From Planctomycetota bacterium (GTDB lineage: Bacteria; Planctomycetota; UBA8742; SKZP01): a DNA stretch of 7,015 nucleotides. The notes under the pieces are model-generated. The model was not told the origin of the DNA and ran no database searches. It worked only from the letters and a program-made list of their open reading frames with translations. Location: contig SKZP01000526.1 in the NCBI GenBank assembly GCA_007127275.1, forward strand, positions 1 to 7,015, in the 5' to 3' direction. Position numbers and translations under genes: made by a program. Below, in pieces: positions 5,279 through 7,015 of this stretch (the stretch's first letter is position 1; every line of letters begins with the position of its first letter).

Positions 5279-7015
5279 TCAGTGGTCGCGAATGACTGCG
5301 CCGTCGCGCAAGCCGTCGATGGCGAACGACTCCCCGATGCGGAGGGTATGCAGCGTCGTCGCTCCGTCGGCGTGGTAGGCGTACAACCAAAGCCAGTCGT
5401 CCGCTTTGGTGTCCTTGAACACCCGGTACCTGGATCGCCCTTCGGGGATCTCGTCGAAGCCCCACGACATGGAGGAGCGGAAGTTGTAAAGCCCGTAAAC
5501 CCCCCGGTAGTCGTACCCGTAGCGCTGGTTGCTGAAGTTCCCGAACGTGTTCCCATCGTCGAGTTCAATCTCGAGTTGGCCCTCGGGGTGGAACTTCCAC
5601 CTGCGGTTGCGGTAGCTGACGATGGTAGAGCCCTGCCCGAAGTGGCGGATCCACTCCCACGAATACGAGAACGTCTTTTTCTCTTCGAGCCAACTCACCG
5701 CCTCGGCAGACTCGGTCAAGTCGTCCGCCAGCCAGCGCAGGGAGAGTGCCGCCGGCCACATCTCCTCCTTCAAGACGCGGTCAAGCTCCTCCGAATACGA
5801 CCGACGAAACGAACGCGGGTCGACGTGGCCGTGCAAGATGAATGTCCCCATTCCCGGGTGCACAAGCATCAAGGCGCACCGATACGATTGCCAACTACTA
5901 AGTTCACCGTGACGATTGACCCGGTAACGGTCCACGGCGAGGTAGACCAAGACGGTGCCGTCGTCCAGCTGGGCGTCGAGGACACGAAGGTTCGCCGGTC
6001 TACGCCGAGAACCGCTGGGCCAGATGGATCGATACAACGCATACACGTAGTCGTCCGGGATACTTGCCAGCCAGGTGCCGGTGATTCGCAGATCATCGGT
6101 GGTGTGCTCTTCCGGGTTCATGATCCTGGGCACCTGGATGGTGGTGTCCCAATGGACAACGTTGTATGGCTGCCGGCCCCGTGTGCGGTGGTCGACATCG
6201 CGCCACGTGCCGGGGATGCTCAGTTGCCAGGCGAAGCGTTTGTGCGTCCTCGGCTCCTGCACGGGGTCGCCCGTTGGGGAAGGCAGGGAAATCTCGGCGT
6301 CGTCGAACGCCTCGAACGTCGGTGCGACGGCGGATTCGAGCGCCGCTTCGGACGAGCATTGAAGTGTCACGAATTGAACGTGGGCGCCCACGCTGAAAAC
6401 GGCGCTCAGCATGATCCGCACGTCGTCCTCGGATAACCGAACGACGCGCATAATCGCCGCAAACGGAAGCTGCATCGCGGGTATCTGTCCGCGAGTCGGT
6501 TCGTCCCAGCTGTGCAGCACCTCGCCACCGAGATCGGCTTCGAAGCCCTCGACGCCGCTCATCAGAACGTCGTCGAGGGTTCGCAAGCCGGTGTGCCGCA
6601 TGCCACCGATGAACAACACCACCGGCTCGTTAGCGAGGGACTTGTTGCCAAGAAGGATCATTTCGTCCTCGTCGACGACGCGCTCCCAGGCGCCGGGCAA
6701 GCGGACGCTGATCCGGTCGAGGGAGACGGCGGTTGACTCTTCCTCGGCCTCTTCGTCTCCGTCGCCTTCCTCGTTTTCGTTGTCTTCCTCGTTGTCGCTG
6801 TTTTCGCGGTCTTCCTCGTCACCTCGTTTGGAAAAGGAAGCGAACGTGGAGGGGATTTCGGGGATGCGGCTTGCGACTGGCTGGGCCGACGACGCCTCGT
6901 TTCGCAGGCAAAGCTCGCGCGACGCTTGCGCCGCGCGCCGCCAATCCGCCGCAGGCGAGCCCTCCGGGGCGGCACCCCATGCGCCTGCGGCCACGGAGCT
7001 CGCCGCGCCGGCCTC
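5279..7015 (-). CDS. Multi-domain protein with two DcrB/PsbP-like modules (N-terminus beyond right edge)
   Basis: The frame is open from the right window edge to a TGA at 5279. The first in-frame start is a GTG at 6994, but it has no Shine-Dalgarno sequence and the frame continues upstream as an Ala-rich segment that could be the end of a signal peptide. I therefore treat the gene as 5'-partial. Counting from that GTG (571 residues): 1-57 is variable; 58-87 is a very acidic low-complexity stretch (Asp, Glu, Asn); about 93-233 is a module starting ISVRLPGAWERV; about 254-410 is a second module starting WQLSIPGTWRDV. Both recall the DcrB/PsbP-type fold, a guess from the strand-Pro-Gly-x-Trp opening. 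The final part, about 440-571, is rich in Tyr, Trp and Gly with short alternating strands (RRWKFHPEGQLEIELDDG, YRGVYGLYNF, RYRVF). It resembles a small beta-barrel or lipocalin-like domain. No enzyme motif is visible. A cell-envelope location is likely but depends on the missing N-terminus. It converges on the dehydrogenase with no terminator visible in the 17-base gap. Confidence 0.85.
   Translation of the reverse strand, partial: EAGAASSVAAGAWGAAPEGSPAADWRRAAQASRELCLRNEASSAQPVASRIPEIPSTFASFSKRGDEEDRENSDNEEDNENEEGDGDEEAEEESTAVSLDRISVRLPGAWERVVDEDEMILLGNKSLANEPVVLFIGGMRHTGLRTLDDVLMSGVEGFEADLGGEVLHSWDEPTRGQIPAMQLPFAAIMRVVRLSEDDVRIMLSAVFSVGAHVQFVTLQCSSEAALESAVAPTFEAFDDAEISLPSPTGDPVQEPRTHKRFAWQLSIPGTWRDVDHRTRGRQPYNVVHWDTTIQVPRIMNPEEHTTDDLRITGTWLASIPDDYVYALYRSIWPSGSRRRPANLRVLDAQLDDGTVLVYLAVDRYRVNRHGELSSWQSYRCALMLVHPGMGTFILHGHVDPRSFRRSYSEELDRVLKEEMWPAALSLRWLADDLTESAEAVSWLEEKKTFSYSWEWIRHFGQGSTIVSYRNRRWKFHPEGQLEIELDDGNTFGNFSNQRYGYDYRGVYGLYNFRSSMSWGFDEIPEGRSRYRVFKDTKADDWLWLYAYHADGATTLHTLRIGESFAIDGLRDGAVIRDH

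Noticed and set aside
3840..5465. 541-codon minus-strand open frame opposite the threonine dehydrogenase and adjoining spacer
   Set aside because: The plus strand encodes a clear SDR enzyme over most of this length. The antisense product is Arg/His-rich without motifs, as expected from G/C third-position bias, and it would cross the hairpin region and overlap the gene at 5279.
5282..6436. 384-codon plus-strand open frame
   Set aside because: It is antisense to the large minus-strand protein, whose composition and module structure look real. The plus-strand product has no recognisable domain and begins directly inside the convergent end.

Overview
This is a GC-rich window (about two-thirds G+C by eye) with strong G/C bias at third codon positions. 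That bias opens long shadow frames opposite every real gene. The compact bacterial layout, Shine-Dalgarno sequences and exported proteins suggest a Gram-negative bacterium. A proteobacterium or a similar high-GC group is plausible, but the sequence alone does not fix the lineage. No rRNA, tRNA, transposase, phage gene or CRISPR array was seen.

Layout from left to right: (1) minus strand, 880 to beyond the left edge: an exported protein of unknown function with a clear signal peptide and acidic linkers. (2) Minus strand, 2320-1097: a fold-III PLP-dependent decarboxylase, most likely ornithine decarboxylase (putrescine synthesis). (3) Plus strand, 2625-3860, divergent from the decarboxylase: a membrane protein with two transmembrane hairpins and no recognised family. 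(4) Intergenic 3861-4175: a long, nearly perfect inverted repeat with nested hairpins. (5) Plus strand, 4176-5261: an SDR-type L-threonine 3-dehydrogenase. (6) Minus strand, 5279 to beyond the right edge, convergent with the dehydrogenase: a large protein with an acidic low-complexity segment, two DcrB/PsbP-like modules and a Tyr/Trp-rich C-terminal domain.

The two enzymes belong to amino-acid and polyamine metabolism: ornithine to putrescine, and threonine to 2-amino-3-oxobutyrate. They are on opposite strands with a membrane-protein gene between them, so there is no evidence of one shared operon. The ~300-base spacer between genes 2 and 3 must carry divergent promoters, and it contains short palindromes. 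The three unrecognised proteins (genes 1, 3 and 6) and the inverted-repeat element are the least explained parts. I see no convincing multi-gene defence, secretion or biosynthetic system. The most distinctive items are the 3946-4052 inverted repeat and the multi-domain protein of gene 6.
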